A DNA stretch of 64,000 nucleotides. It comes from Vreelandella boliviensis LC1. GTDB lineage: Bacteria; Pseudomonadota; Gammaproteobacteria; Pseudomonadales; Halomonadaceae. The notes beneath the pieces were generated by a model. It saw only the letters and a list, made by a program, of their open reading frames with translations. It was not told where the DNA came from and did not search any database. Shown here piece after piece: positions 35,732 to 43,586 of the stretch; positions within the stretch are counted from its first letter, which is position 1, and each line of letters begins with the position of its first letter. The translations under genes were made by a program, and so were the position numbers. Where the stretch lies: the NCBI RefSeq assembly GCF_000236035.1, contig NZ_JH393257.1, positions 1,899,954-1,963,953 on the forward strand, given 5' to 3'.

Positions 35732-36508
35732 TTAACCTGCAAATCCCGTACCAGAATTGGGCGGCAGCCCTAAGGAAGGGTCGGAAGTGCCCGGCTGTTG
35801 TAAGGAACTGCCTGGATAATGCTCTTCCAGTTGCCATCCAGGGATGAGTATCTCCCCCTGTCTATTGCACAGGTTAAGAGGTTGGCCTTCACGCCAGGGT
35901 AGGGTCGAGTGACGAATCAGGAAATTATTGTCAGCGCCATGCTCCGCATAGGAAATCTCACAACTGAGTAGTATTTGAGGGTCTTGCGATGATTCTTGCA
36001 GTAGTTCGGCAAGGGGGCGTGATGGCAGGACAACCGAGCGGCGTTCAATCAGCATGGCAAAGGTATCGATGACCAGCAGGCGTGCATGCCCATCTTCACG
36101 CAACCAAACATGTATATCTGGGTCTGTAGGCGTTAAGCGTTGCCACTCTTCTTCGTAAGCTCCGGAGGGAGCCCTTTCTATCATGCAGTGACCGTGCAAC
36201 TCCATATCACCAGGTTCGGGAAAATCGACCACTGGTTGATAGCCCCATTCGCGTTGCCAAGTGGCTTGTCTGTCAAGGCAATGACAGTGTCCGGTGGCAC
36301 CCTGCTGGTGCGCTAATGCTAGGTCATTAGCATGGGATGCACCGAGACTCGCTACACAAGGCCGGGTTGCCGGGATACGCAGATCGCCATAACAGCTAAG
36401 ACCTTGTAGCCAGAACACCTGACTGGCAGTGTCACTGCTGCCATCGGCGTAGTCTATGCGCTTGCGCTGCCAGACGCCTTGCAGCCAACCAGGTACTGTT
36501 GCTGTCAT
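35732..36508 (-). CDS. Uncharacterised protein, possibly lipocalin-like
   Basis: 258 aa, not recognised with confidence. It opens with PGWLQGVWQRKRIDYADGSSDTASQVFWLQGLSCYGDLRIPATRP, has alternating strand-like segments, several His/Trp/Glu pairs (TGHCHCLDRQATWQREWGY; GDMELHGHCMIER), and ends in a Pro/Gly/Ser-rich tail. The early WxRxxIxxxxG and DLRIP pattern recalls the HRI1-type lipocalin-like family, known mainly from fungi, but this is tentative. It overlaps the upstream dioxygenase by 4 bp and is followed closely by the ATPase gene, so it is a genuine operon member. It could bind the small substrate of the pathway. Confidence 0.65.
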   Translation of the reverse strand: MTATVPGWLQGVWQRKRIDYADGSSDTASQVFWLQGLSCYGDLRIPATRPCVASLGASHANDLALAHQQGATGHCHCLDRQATWQREWGYQPVVDFPEPGDMELHGHCMIERAPSGAYEEEWQRLTPTDPDIHVWLREDGHARLLVIDTFAMLIERRSVVLPSRPLAELLQESSQDPQILLSCEISYAEHGADNNFLIRHSTLPWREGQPLNLCNRQGEILIPGWQLEEHYPGSSLQQPGTSDPSLGLPPNSGTGFAG

Positions 36509-37533
36509 GCTCCCGCTCCGTTGTCTTTCTGGCGGTGGGCATTGGTAGCATCAAGGCGTCCCACGAGGTGCTCACCAGCAACGGTATCGGGATAATGAGG
36601 CGGGTTGTTGGTGCTTGAACAGTGAGGTAAGCAACTGACGATGGTGTGATAGTTGCAGCCACAGAAAAACGGCATCGAGTAGCGCTCGTTGCGGGAACGG
36701 TTATAGACACGATGAACAGTGGATGCAAAGCGGTCGTTGGTCCAGCGTGCCATCATGTCGCCGATATTGACTACAAAAGTGCCTTCAATGGGGGGCACAG
36801 CGATCCAATCTCCAGCGGCATTTCGGGCTTCAAGTCCACCGTTGTTATCCTGAGCGAGAAGGGTAAGGCATTCATAATCGCTATGAGCGCCGATACCCAC
36901 TCGAGGTTCACCCTCGTGCGCCGGATAGCGGATCAGGTTGAGTTGTGCCATCGGCTTGTCAATTTTGTCGTCGAAGAAGCACTCGTCGATGCCGATAGCC
37001 AGGGCGAATAGGCGGAAAAGCTCCTTCGATAAGGCTGACATTTCCTGATAATAACTGTAAATCGTTTCGCGAAAGCCGGGCAGGTCACGGGGCCAGGTGT
37101 TCGGGCCATACATGATGATGCCGTTAACGAAATCGGGATCATCTGCCGGTAGCTCAAGCCCTATCTTGAAAACTTCCTTACTATCCGCAGCGTAGGCATC
37201 AAGTGTTTCTTCACCAATCCCAAGATACCCTCGATGGTTTGGTAGCTTGCTGATATGAATCTCATTCTTACGTTTTATAGGCAGCGCAAAAAAGCGTTTG
37301 GCCTCTGCCCATGCTGTCGAGATCTTGTGACTGTTGACGCCATGGTTGGCAACATAGAAAAAGCCTATTTTTTCGCAGGCGAGACCGATTTCATCAGCCA
37401 CCGCTTGACGTGATACGGAGGTGGCATCAGGGCCGATAGCAGGGGCAAGATCAATGACAGGTACCGCAGTAAAGTTGCGGCCTTTTTCGCGAGCTAAGCG
37501 ATCAGGATTGGGAGCGTGTACTGAACTAGACAT
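36505..37533 (-). CDS. 2-oxoglutarate/Fe(II) dioxygenase, isopenicillin N synthase-like
   Basis: 342 aa. The N-terminal DIOX_N-type region contains VPVIDLAPAIG and FFYVANHGV; the catalytic jelly roll has HSDYECLTLLAQ (iron ligands His and Asp), TVHRVYNRS (distal His) and the NERYSMPFF motif whose Arg and Ser bind 2-oxoglutarate. Family members hydroxylate, desaturate or cyclise small molecules. It overlaps the upstream phytanoyl-type dioxygenase gene by 1 bp (TAATG), showing that the two enzymes are made together. Confidence 0.9.
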   Translation of the reverse strand: MSSSVHAPNPDRLAREKGRNFTAVPVIDLAPAIGPDATSVSRQAVADEIGLACEKIGFFYVANHGVNSHKISTAWAEAKRFFALPIKRKNEIHISKLPNHRGYLGIGEETLDAYAADSKEVFKIGLELPADDPDFVNGIIMYGPNTWPRDLPGFRETIYSYYQEMSALSKELFRLFALAIGIDECFFDDKIDKPMAQLNLIRYPAHEGEPRVGIGAHSDYECLTLLAQDNNGGLEARNAAGDWIAVPPIEGTFVVNIGDMMARWTNDRFASTVHRVYNRSRNERYSMPFFCGCNYHTIVSCLPHCSSTNNPPHYPDTVAGEHLVGRLDATNAHRQKDNGAGA

Positions 37534-38360
37534 TAAAAAATCCTCGGGAAAGTGGTACAGGCCAGCGGTGCGCCAGGGAGCAAGCCGTCGCCCTTGATCG
37601 GAGGTGCGAGGTCACTCGCTATTTCAATGTAGTGAGCATCATCACCCGCCCAGCATGTGGACAGTACCCGGCGGGGGTGGGGAAGTGGGTTGCCAGGGGC
37701 GCGATGTAATGTGCGGGCATGAAATGCAAGGCAGTCCCCAGGTTGTAGTGACCAACTGACGATATCCTCGTCGCTACAGCACTGGGTGATATCAGGTATG
37801 ACTGGGCGCCCATCGCGGCTACCATCGAAAGCGCTTTCATCGGCGAAAGGGACGGCAGCATAAAGGGTATTCCAGCGATGCGAGCCACGCACAAATTCTA
37901 AAGTATTGGCTGAACTGACAGCGTCTAGAGGAGCCCAGATCGTCAATGCTTGGTCGCCACCTACACACCAATAAGATTGATCTTGATGCCATGGCGTCGG
38001 CTTGCTGGAGCCAGCATCCTTCACAAGCAGGAAGTCATGATAAAAGGTCACACTCTGAGAGTTCATTAGTTGACCGGCTAGTTTCGCCAGCGGGCCTTCA
38101 AAGGCAAACTCACAGAAGCTAGGCCAGCGTTGCCAGAGCATGACATCACCAAAGAAAAAACCGGGCTCATTAGGGGTGCCAAAACGGAAGTGGTGAGGAC
38201 TGCCCTGTTCAATAGCATCGCTGGTGCCTTCTTTAAGCCGATTCAGCCAGCTTTCATTCAGGACATTGCGTAAGCATACAACCCCATCTTGTGAATACTG
38301 TTCAAAGATGCGCGCATCATCAGCAATAAAGCTCTGTGCTGAGTTGGTAGTGGCTTGCAT
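37533..38360 (-). CDS. Phytanoyl-CoA dioxygenase (PhyH)-family Fe(II) dioxygenase
   Basis: 275 aa. The iron ligands are in PTPWHQDQSYW (His, Asp) and, near the C-terminus, in CLAFHARTLHRAPGNP (distal His; a following Arg is positioned for 2-oxoglutarate). YHDFLLVKDAGSS precedes the first motif. The family includes ectoine hydroxylase and many natural-product hydroxylases, so CoA substrates are not implied. First gene of the island-2 operon, divergent from a LysR regulator 118 bp away, which probably controls it. Confidence 0.88.
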   Translation of the reverse strand: MQATTNSAQSFIADDARIFEQYSQDGVVCLRNVLNESWLNRLKEGTSDAIEQGSPHHFRFGTPNEPGFFFGDVMLWQRWPSFCEFAFEGPLAKLAGQLMNSQSVTFYHDFLLVKDAGSSKPTPWHQDQSYWCVGGDQALTIWAPLDAVSSANTLEFVRGSHRWNTLYAAVPFADESAFDGSRDGRPVIPDITQCCSDEDIVSWSLQPGDCLAFHARTLHRAPGNPLPHPRRVLSTCWAGDDAHYIEIASDLAPPIKGDGLLPGAPLACTTFPRIF

Positions 38361-38478
38361 GACGGCCTCTCTCTATTTCGCTGTTCTCAAATTCACGCTG
38401 CTAACAACTTTTAGGTTGGCAAAAGATAGTCGATAATAAAATTCATATTTTTTGTCTTTATATGTGAGGAAAATTTGC

Positions 38479-39387
38479 ATGAGGCGATCGTTACCTCCCT
38501 TAAATGCATTACGTGCTTTCGAAGCGGTGGCACGTTTACAGAGCCTCAAACAGGCTGCTGAAGAACTGCACGTTACTCACGGAGCGGTGAGCCATCAGTT
38601 GAAGACACTTGAAGAGTCGCTAGGGATAGTGCTGTTTCATCGTGATCGCCGCCAACTGCGACTCAATCAGGCAGGACTGGTCTACTCTCGTCAGGTGCGG
38701 GAAGCTCTGCGACTGATCGCGGAAAGTACTATGAAGCTCGGGCTGCCTAGCGTTGAAGGCCGGCTGCAAATCGTCTGTGCTCCTACCCTGGCCACCAAAT
38801 GGTTAGCCCATCAGCTGAAAGCTTTTCGCAATGCTTTTCCCGATATAGATCTGACAGTTGTGCCACAAAACCTTGATGATGAAGGGGTAGCGACTCAAGA
38901 TTATGATGTGGCGGTGGTTTATGGGCATGGAGAATGGGATCGTAAGCATGTGAAGTTGCTGGCTAATTTCAATATGACGCCGGTTTGCCATCCACTCTTT
39001 TTTACTACTAACGATCAGCCGCACCAGATTAGTGACCTGCGGGGGGATTGGCTGCTACATGAAGACGATGGCGGTAATTGGAAGCGCTGGTTAGCAAGAG
39101 CAGGGGCGGATGTTCATGATATTGAGCGTGGCACCCATCTTTGGGGGGCGCACTTGACTCTGGAGTCTGCCGCAGCAGGCTTTGGTGTGGCTCTGGGTGA
39201 CCGGATTGTCTGCGCGCAGGACTTTGCTCGTGGTCATCTTGTGCGGCTATTCGATGCCGAGGTGCCAGCACCCCACGCCTATTATTTGGTATGTGCAACA
39301 CACCGGGTGGATGAGCCGCGTATTATGCTGTTTTGTGACTGGATAGAGGCGCGTATTGAGCGCACTTTGGCGGGGAAAAAGACTTGA
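38479..39387 (+). CDS. LysR-family transcriptional regulator (GcvA-like, island 2)
   Basis: 302 aa from ATG 38479 (AGGAAA upstream; an earlier start at 38452 is less likely). The start MRRSLPPLNALRAFEAVARLQSLKQAAEELHVTHGAVSHQLKTLEESLG is the GcvA-type DNA-binding domain; the rest is the effector-binding domain. It is divergent from the dioxygenase-importer operon and is the natural candidate for its regulator. It is the last gene before the island boundary. Confidence 0.92.
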   Translation: MRRSLPPLNALRAFEAVARLQSLKQAAEELHVTHGAVSHQLKTLEESLGIVLFHRDRRQLRLNQAGLVYSRQVREALRLIAESTMKLGLPSVEGRLQIVCAPTLATKWLAHQLKAFRNAFPDIDLTVVPQNLDDEGVATQDYDVAVVYGHGEWDRKHVKLLANFNMTPVCHPLFFTTNDQPHQISDLRGDWLLHEDDGGNWKRWLARAGADVHDIERGTHLWGAHLTLESAAAGFGVALGDRIVCAQDFARGHLVRLFDAEVPAPHAYYLVCATHRVDEPRIMLFCDWIEARIERTLAGKKT

Positions 39388-39425
39388 TAAGCACAGTTTG
39401 ATGGACTTGGATCACAGGTTTGGCG

Positions 39426-40865
39426 TCAATCTGGTGGAATGAATGATCGCTGGGGAGCGCGTATGCCATAACGCTGAAGCCTGCGCACCACGCTGGATTG
39501 GCTTATGCCCAGACGTTCGGCAATGGCGTAGGTGCTGGGGAGTGTGTTGCACAGCTCTTCAAGCGTTTCTCGCTCCAGCCGCGCTAGGTACTGCTTGAGG
39601 CTTTCCTGGGGCTCGAGTGCTCCTGCCGAAGTGACTGGCGAGGCGCTCGGTAAACTGGCTGGGTGCTGCTCGGCGTGGGGGGGCACGCCGGGCACCTCGA
39701 TTTGATCGGTGGGGCTGGAAAGCCAGGCTCGCTCTAGCCAGTTCTCCAGCTCGCGGACGTTACCCGGCCATTCACTGCCCATTAACGTCGACCAAACGCG
39801 GGTATCGAGGATTTTTTGTCGTCCATAGCGCTGGTTCAGTCGGCTTAAACAGGCTTCAACGAGGTCGGGAATATCCTCCCGGCGGTCACGCAGTGGCGGC
39901 AGGGTGACTGGGATCACATTGAGGCGGTAGTAAAGATCGAGACGAAACCGCCCGGCCTCTACCTGTTTTGCCAAGTCTTGGTTGGTGGCCACGACCAAGC
40001 GAAAATTCACCTTGCGTGCGCGGGTGTCACCCAGTCGGGTCAAACTACCATCCTGAATCACCTTGAGCAGTTTGGTTTGCATTAGCAGCGGCAACTCGCC
40101 TATTTCATCCAGAAACAGCGTACCGCCCTCGGCCTGTTCTAACAGGCCGGCTTTTCCCTGCCGCGCGGCCCCGCTAAAGGCGCCAGGCTGGTAGCCAAAC
40201 ATCTCGGACTCAAACAGATTCTCGGGAATCGCCGCGCAGTTAACGTCAATAAAAGGGCCGTCGCAGCGCTGGCTCCAACGATGTAGCTGTTTGGCAAAGG
40301 CGGTTTTACCCACGCCTGATTCACCCAGCATCAGCACATTGGCATCTGAAGGGGCGACCCGCTTGAGCAGCAGCGCAATTTCGCGCATCACGCTGCTTCG
40401 CACCTGTAAATTATCCAGCGCATCATCCAGCGCCTGCTCTTCCGCATCCGGCGCTGCTTGGCTACGCTTTAAGTGTTCGCTAAAGCGTTTTTGCAGCAGC
40501 GCGTATTCGTCTTGGAGTAGCTGTAGGTCGGTTAAATCCCGCGAGCGGCTGATAATACGTTCCAGCTTGCCGTCGACGAACACAGGGTAGGCGTCGGCAA
40601 TCACCCGGCGGCCTGTTCCGGTGACCTGCATAAGCTGGGCAGGCCTGCGGGTTCGCATCACTTCCATGGTGATGGATGGCTTGAGCACTCCGGCAGCTTG
40701 CAGTTGTTGGACACTACTGGAGAGCAGCTCTTCCCGCGAAACGCCGTAAACCGCTTCGGCTCCTGGGCTAATATCGATTATTTGCCCATCGCCACTGACG
40801 ATAAAAAAGTGGTCGTTTGCGGTCTCCACAATGGTTTGCAGCACGCGCCTGTCTATTTCACTCAT
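39426..40865 (-). CDS. PAS-containing sigma54-dependent transcriptional activator
   Basis: 479 aa. PAS domain about residues 8-120, AAA+ domain about 155-385 with Walker A GESGVGKT (181-188), Walker B FLDEIGE (251-257) and the sigma54-contact loop GAFSGA (228-233; most relatives have GAFTGA), and a Fis-type helix-turn-helix at the C-terminus ([22 protein letters not shown]). It resembles RocR-like activators of arginine catabolism. It is divergent from the ureohydrolase operon, which has a sigma54 promoter and an upstream inverted repeat. Part of its 3' end is repeated at 30885-30916. Confidence 0.93.
   Translation of the reverse strand: MSEIDRRVLQTIVETANDHFFIVSGDGQIIDISPGAEAVYGVSREELLSSSVQQLQAAGVLKPSITMEVMRTRRPAQLMQVTGTGRRVIADAYPVFVDGKLERIISRSRDLTDLQLLQDEYALLQKRFSEHLKRSQAAPDAEEQALDDALDNLQVRSSVMREIALLLKRVAPSDANVLMLGESGVGKTAFAKQLHRWSQRCDGPFIDVNCAAIPENLFESEMFGYQPGAFSGAARQGKAGLLEQAEGGTLFLDEIGELPLLMQTKLLKVIQDGSLTRLGDTRARKVNFRLVVATNQDLAKQVEAGRFRLDLYYRLNVIPVTLPPLRDRREDIPDLVEACLSRLNQRYGRQKILDTRVWSTLMGSEWPGNVRELENWLERAWLSSPTDQIEVPGVPPHAEQHPASLPSASPVTSAGALEPQESLKQYLARLERETLEELCNTLPSTYAIAERLGISQSSVVRRLQRYGIRAPQRSFIPPD
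39463..39494 (-). repeat. 32 bp direct repeat in activator 3' end, right boundary of island 2
   Basis: Identical over 32 bp to 30885-30916, 8,578 bp away in the same orientation. It encodes [11 protein letters not shown] of the activator helix-turn-helix. Confidence 0.9.
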
Positions 40866-40947
40866 TTAATTTCACTCGTCCGATTTCATCCCTCTTATGG
40901 CAATCATAGCAGCCAACCCTCTTGAGTGATTCATTTGTGAATTGCAG

Positions 40948-40993
40948 ATGCAAAAATGAATTAATTAAGGTTTTATTCAAGTCATTTTTGCAT
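40948..40993. promoter_or_regulatory. Inverted repeat, candidate upstream activator site for the sigma54 regulator
   Basis: Perfect 12 bp arms ATGCAAAAATGA (40948-40959) and TCATTTTTGCAT (40982-40993) with a 22 bp spacer. It lies about 45-90 bp upstream of the sigma54 promoter at 41036, the expected place for an enhancer site, between the activator gene and the operon. Confidence 0.65.
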
Positions 40994-41035
40994 TGCTTGG
41001 TCGGTAAACCCTTCTATTTACCGACATCTACGACT

Positions 41036-41051
41036 TGGCATGGTCTGTGCA
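41036..41051 (+). promoter_or_regulatory. Sigma54 (-24/-12) promoter of the ureohydrolase operon
   Basis: TGGCATGGTCTGTGCA has GG and GC exactly 10 bp apart and differs little from the consensus TGGCACG-N4-TTGCA. It is about 86 bp upstream of the chosen start of the ureohydrolase gene and adjacent to a divergent sigma54 activator gene. Confidence 0.85.
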
Positions 41052-41137
41052 TTATTTAAAGGAAATAGCTAAGAAAATGCCTTAGAAACGATGCGTAAAC
41101 CGCACGAAAACGCCACAACAAATCCAAGGAGATGTTT

Positions 41138-42088
41138 ATGTCAGAGTTTAATCAGCCCCTGGGCGGCAACACTATGCCGCGCTTTGCAGGCCCCGCCACC
41201 ATGATGCGCCTGCCTACCCAAGAAACTGCCGAGGGGTTGGACGCGGCATTTATTGGCATCCCTATGGATATCGGTACGTCAAACCGTCCCGGCACGCGAC
41301 TTGGCCCACGTCAGATCCGCGATGAGTCGCGCATGCTGCGCCCCTATAACATGGCGACCCGCGCGGCACCGTTTGAAAGCCTGCAGGTGGCCGACATCGG
41401 CGACGTACCCATCAATACGTTCCATTTGCCGAAAAGCGTCGACATCATCACCGCTTTTTATGATGACGTGCTGAAACATGACTGCATTCCGTTGACCTTG
41501 GGCGGTGAACATACGCTCACGCTGCCTATCCTTCGTGCCATGGCGAAAAAGCACGGCCCGGTAGGGCTGATCCATATCGATGCCCACGCCGATGTAAACG
41601 AGCACATGTTCGGCGAGCCGATTGCCCACGGCACGCCGTTTCGTCGTGCCCAGGAGGAGGGCTTACTGGCCCACGGCAAGGTGGTACAAATCGGCCTGCG
41701 CGGTACTGGCTACGCTGCTGAGGATTTTGACTGGTGTCGCGGTCAGGGCTTTCGCGTCGTGCCCGCCGAAGAGTGCTGGTACCGCTCGCTGGCTCCATTG
41801 ATGCAAGAAGTGCGCGAGCAAATGGGCGATATCCCGGTTTACATCAGTTTCGACATTGACGGCTTGGATCCTTCCGTTGCCCCCGGTACCGGCACGGTGG
41901 AGATGGGGGGACTGACCTCTACCCAAGGCTTGGAGCTTGTTCGCGGTGCTGCAGGGCTGAATATTGTTGGCTGCGATCTGGTGGAAGTATCGCCGCCTTA
42001 CGACCCTAGCGGTAACACTGCATTAATGGGCGCCACGCTGCTGTATGAAATGCTTTGCGTGCTGCCGGGCGTTAAACGCAGCGATTAA
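41138..42088 (+). CDS. Agmatinase/guanidinobutyrase-family ureohydrolase
   Basis: 316 aa. The binuclear manganese site is complete: GGEH (122-125), DAHAD (148-152) and DIDGLDP (239-245). The ATG at 41138 has AAGGAG at 6 bp; the ATG at 41132 touches the ribosome-binding site. The enzyme releases urea from a guanidino compound. Because a 2-ketoarginine decarboxylase-type enzyme and an aldehyde dehydrogenase are in the same operon, guanidinobutyrase (4-guanidinobutyrate to GABA plus urea) is more likely than agmatinase. First gene of the sigma54-driven operon. Confidence 0.88.
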   Translation: MSEFNQPLGGNTMPRFAGPATMMRLPTQETAEGLDAAFIGIPMDIGTSNRPGTRLGPRQIRDESRMLRPYNMATRAAPFESLQVADIGDVPINTFHLPKSVDIITAFYDDVLKHDCIPLTLGGEHTLTLPILRAMAKKHGPVGLIHIDAHADVNEHMFGEPIAHGTPFRRAQEEGLLAHGKVVQIGLRGTGYAAEDFDWCRGQGFRVVPAEECWYRSLAPLMQEVREQMGDIPVYISFDIDGLDPSVAPGTGTVEMGGLTSTQGLELVRGAAGLNIVGCDLVEVSPPYDPSGNTALMGATLLYEMLCVLPGVKRSD

Positions 42089-42193
42089 CGCCGACCGAAT
42101 AGCTAACAAATAAATATCTATCAAACAAAAAAAGCGCCGACCTAAAAACGCCGCCAACCCACCTCAAATAATCACTTCCAATGGGTGAACCCT

Positions 42194-43576
42194 ATGTCGT
42201 ATAGCAACATTAAATCGGAACAGCCGACCTCGTCGGCACCGATACCTCCCGCACACTTACTGAAGTTTCTGATTCCATCGCTGATCGGGGTGTTGCTGTT
42301 TCTCGTCCCTTTTCAAGTGGGTGACTCTATCAACATTGGCATGGGGCTAATGGCCGATGGCTTGCAAACCCTGCTGGGCTCGGCGCTACCCGCCATTGCG
42401 GTAGTCATTCTTTGCCTCTCGGTGGTGGTGACGCTGTACGTCAAGCTCGCCAAACCTGCCTGGGCAAAAAGTGGCCCCTTCCACGAGATGTTCGATGTGG
42501 GGGGCATTTGGATAGTCATGCGCGTGTTAGGTGCGATTTTTGTCATCATGACCTTTTTCCAGTTTGGGCCTGAGTTCGTCACTGCCTCCTTTACCGGTGG
42601 TGTCATGCTTAATGACTTGGCGCCGGTGCTGCTGACGTTCTTCTTCTTTGCTGCGGTACTGCTGCCGTTTTTGGTCGAGTTCGGCTTTATGGAGTTTATT
42701 GGCACCATGGTGCGTAAACCGTTTCGGGTGATTTTTAATCTACCCGGGCGTAGTGCTATAGATGCCACTGCCTCGTGGATGGGGTCGGGAACGGTAGGCG
42801 TTCTGATTACCGCCCAGCAGTACGAACAGGGTTACTACAACGGCCGGGAAGCGTCGGTGATTGCCACCAACTTTTCGGTCGCCTCCATCGCCTTCAGTCT
42901 ATTGGTGACGAACTTTGTCGGTATTAACCACCTCTTCGTGCAGTTCTACTTCACGGTGGTGGTTTCAGGGTTGATAGCTGCGGTCATCGTGTCGCGTATT
43001 CCGCCGTTATCGCGCAAAACCAACGACTACTATGAGCCGGTCGGCTGTCAGTTGAGCGAAGAGCGTAGCGAAAATGTAGGCCTGTTCCGCTATAGTCTTT
43101 TGCAAGCGACACGCCGTGCAGGCAGTGCACCAGGGCCACGCAAGTTAGCCCGCCTGGCGCTACTCAACGTGATTGATATTTTCCTGACACTGCTGCCGCT
43201 GGTGTTTGCGATTGGTACCGTTGCACTGATTTTAGCCGAGTTTACCCCGCTGTTTACTTGGCTCTCTTACCCCATGGTACCGGTGCTTGAACTGCTGCGT
43301 ATTCCTGAAGCTCAGGCGGCAGCACCCGCCACGCTGGTGGGGTTTGCCGATATGTTTCTGCCCGCGGTGTTGGCGACTAACATCGAAAGCGAGCTGACCC
43401 GTTTTGTGATTGCCTGCCTTTCCATGACGCAGTTGGTATATATGTCGGAAATTGGTGCACTGCTGCTCAAGTCTAAAATCCCTATCAAGTTCTGGGAACT
43501 GGCAGTGGTTTTCTTACTGCGTACCGCGATTACGCTGCCGATTATTGCCTTTATGGCCCATACGTTTTTCTTCTAA
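42194..43576 (+). CDS. YjiH-family membrane transporter (nucleoside-recognition/GATE domain)
   Basis: 460 aa with about ten membrane segments. The segment FNLPGRSAIDATASWMGSGTVGVLITAQQYEQGYYNGREASVIATNFSVAS is typical of YjiH-like proteins carrying the nucleoside-recognition (GATE) fold, whose substrates are mostly unknown. ATG 42194 is taken as start; a GTG at 42185 is possible. Placed between the ureohydrolase and the decarboxylase genes, it may import a guanidino compound such as arginine or 4-guanidinobutyrate. Confidence 0.8.
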   Translation: MSYSNIKSEQPTSSAPIPPAHLLKFLIPSLIGVLLFLVPFQVGDSINIGMGLMADGLQTLLGSALPAIAVVILCLSVVVTLYVKLAKPAWAKSGPFHEMFDVGGIWIVMRVLGAIFVIMTFFQFGPEFVTASFTGGVMLNDLAPVLLTFFFFAAVLLPFLVEFGFMEFIGTMVRKPFRVIFNLPGRSAIDATASWMGSGTVGVLITAQQYEQGYYNGREASVIATNFSVASIAFSLLVTNFVGINHLFVQFYFTVVVSGLIAAVIVSRIPPLSRKTNDYYEPVGCQLSEERSENVGLFRYSLLQATRRAGSAPGPRKLARLALLNVIDIFLTLLPLVFAIGTVALILAEFTPLFTWLSYPMVPVLELLRIPEAQAAAPATLVGFADMFLPAVLATNIESELTRFVIACLSMTQLVYMSEIGALLLKSKIPIKFWELAVVFLLRTAITLPIIAFMAHTFFF

Positions 43577-43586
43577 GGGGCCTGCA

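Noticed and set aside
36505..38360. Beta-lactam or peptide antibiotic biosynthesis because of the isopenicillin N synthase-like fold
   Set aside because: No peptide synthetase or tailoring genes; the importer and aldolase point to catabolism.
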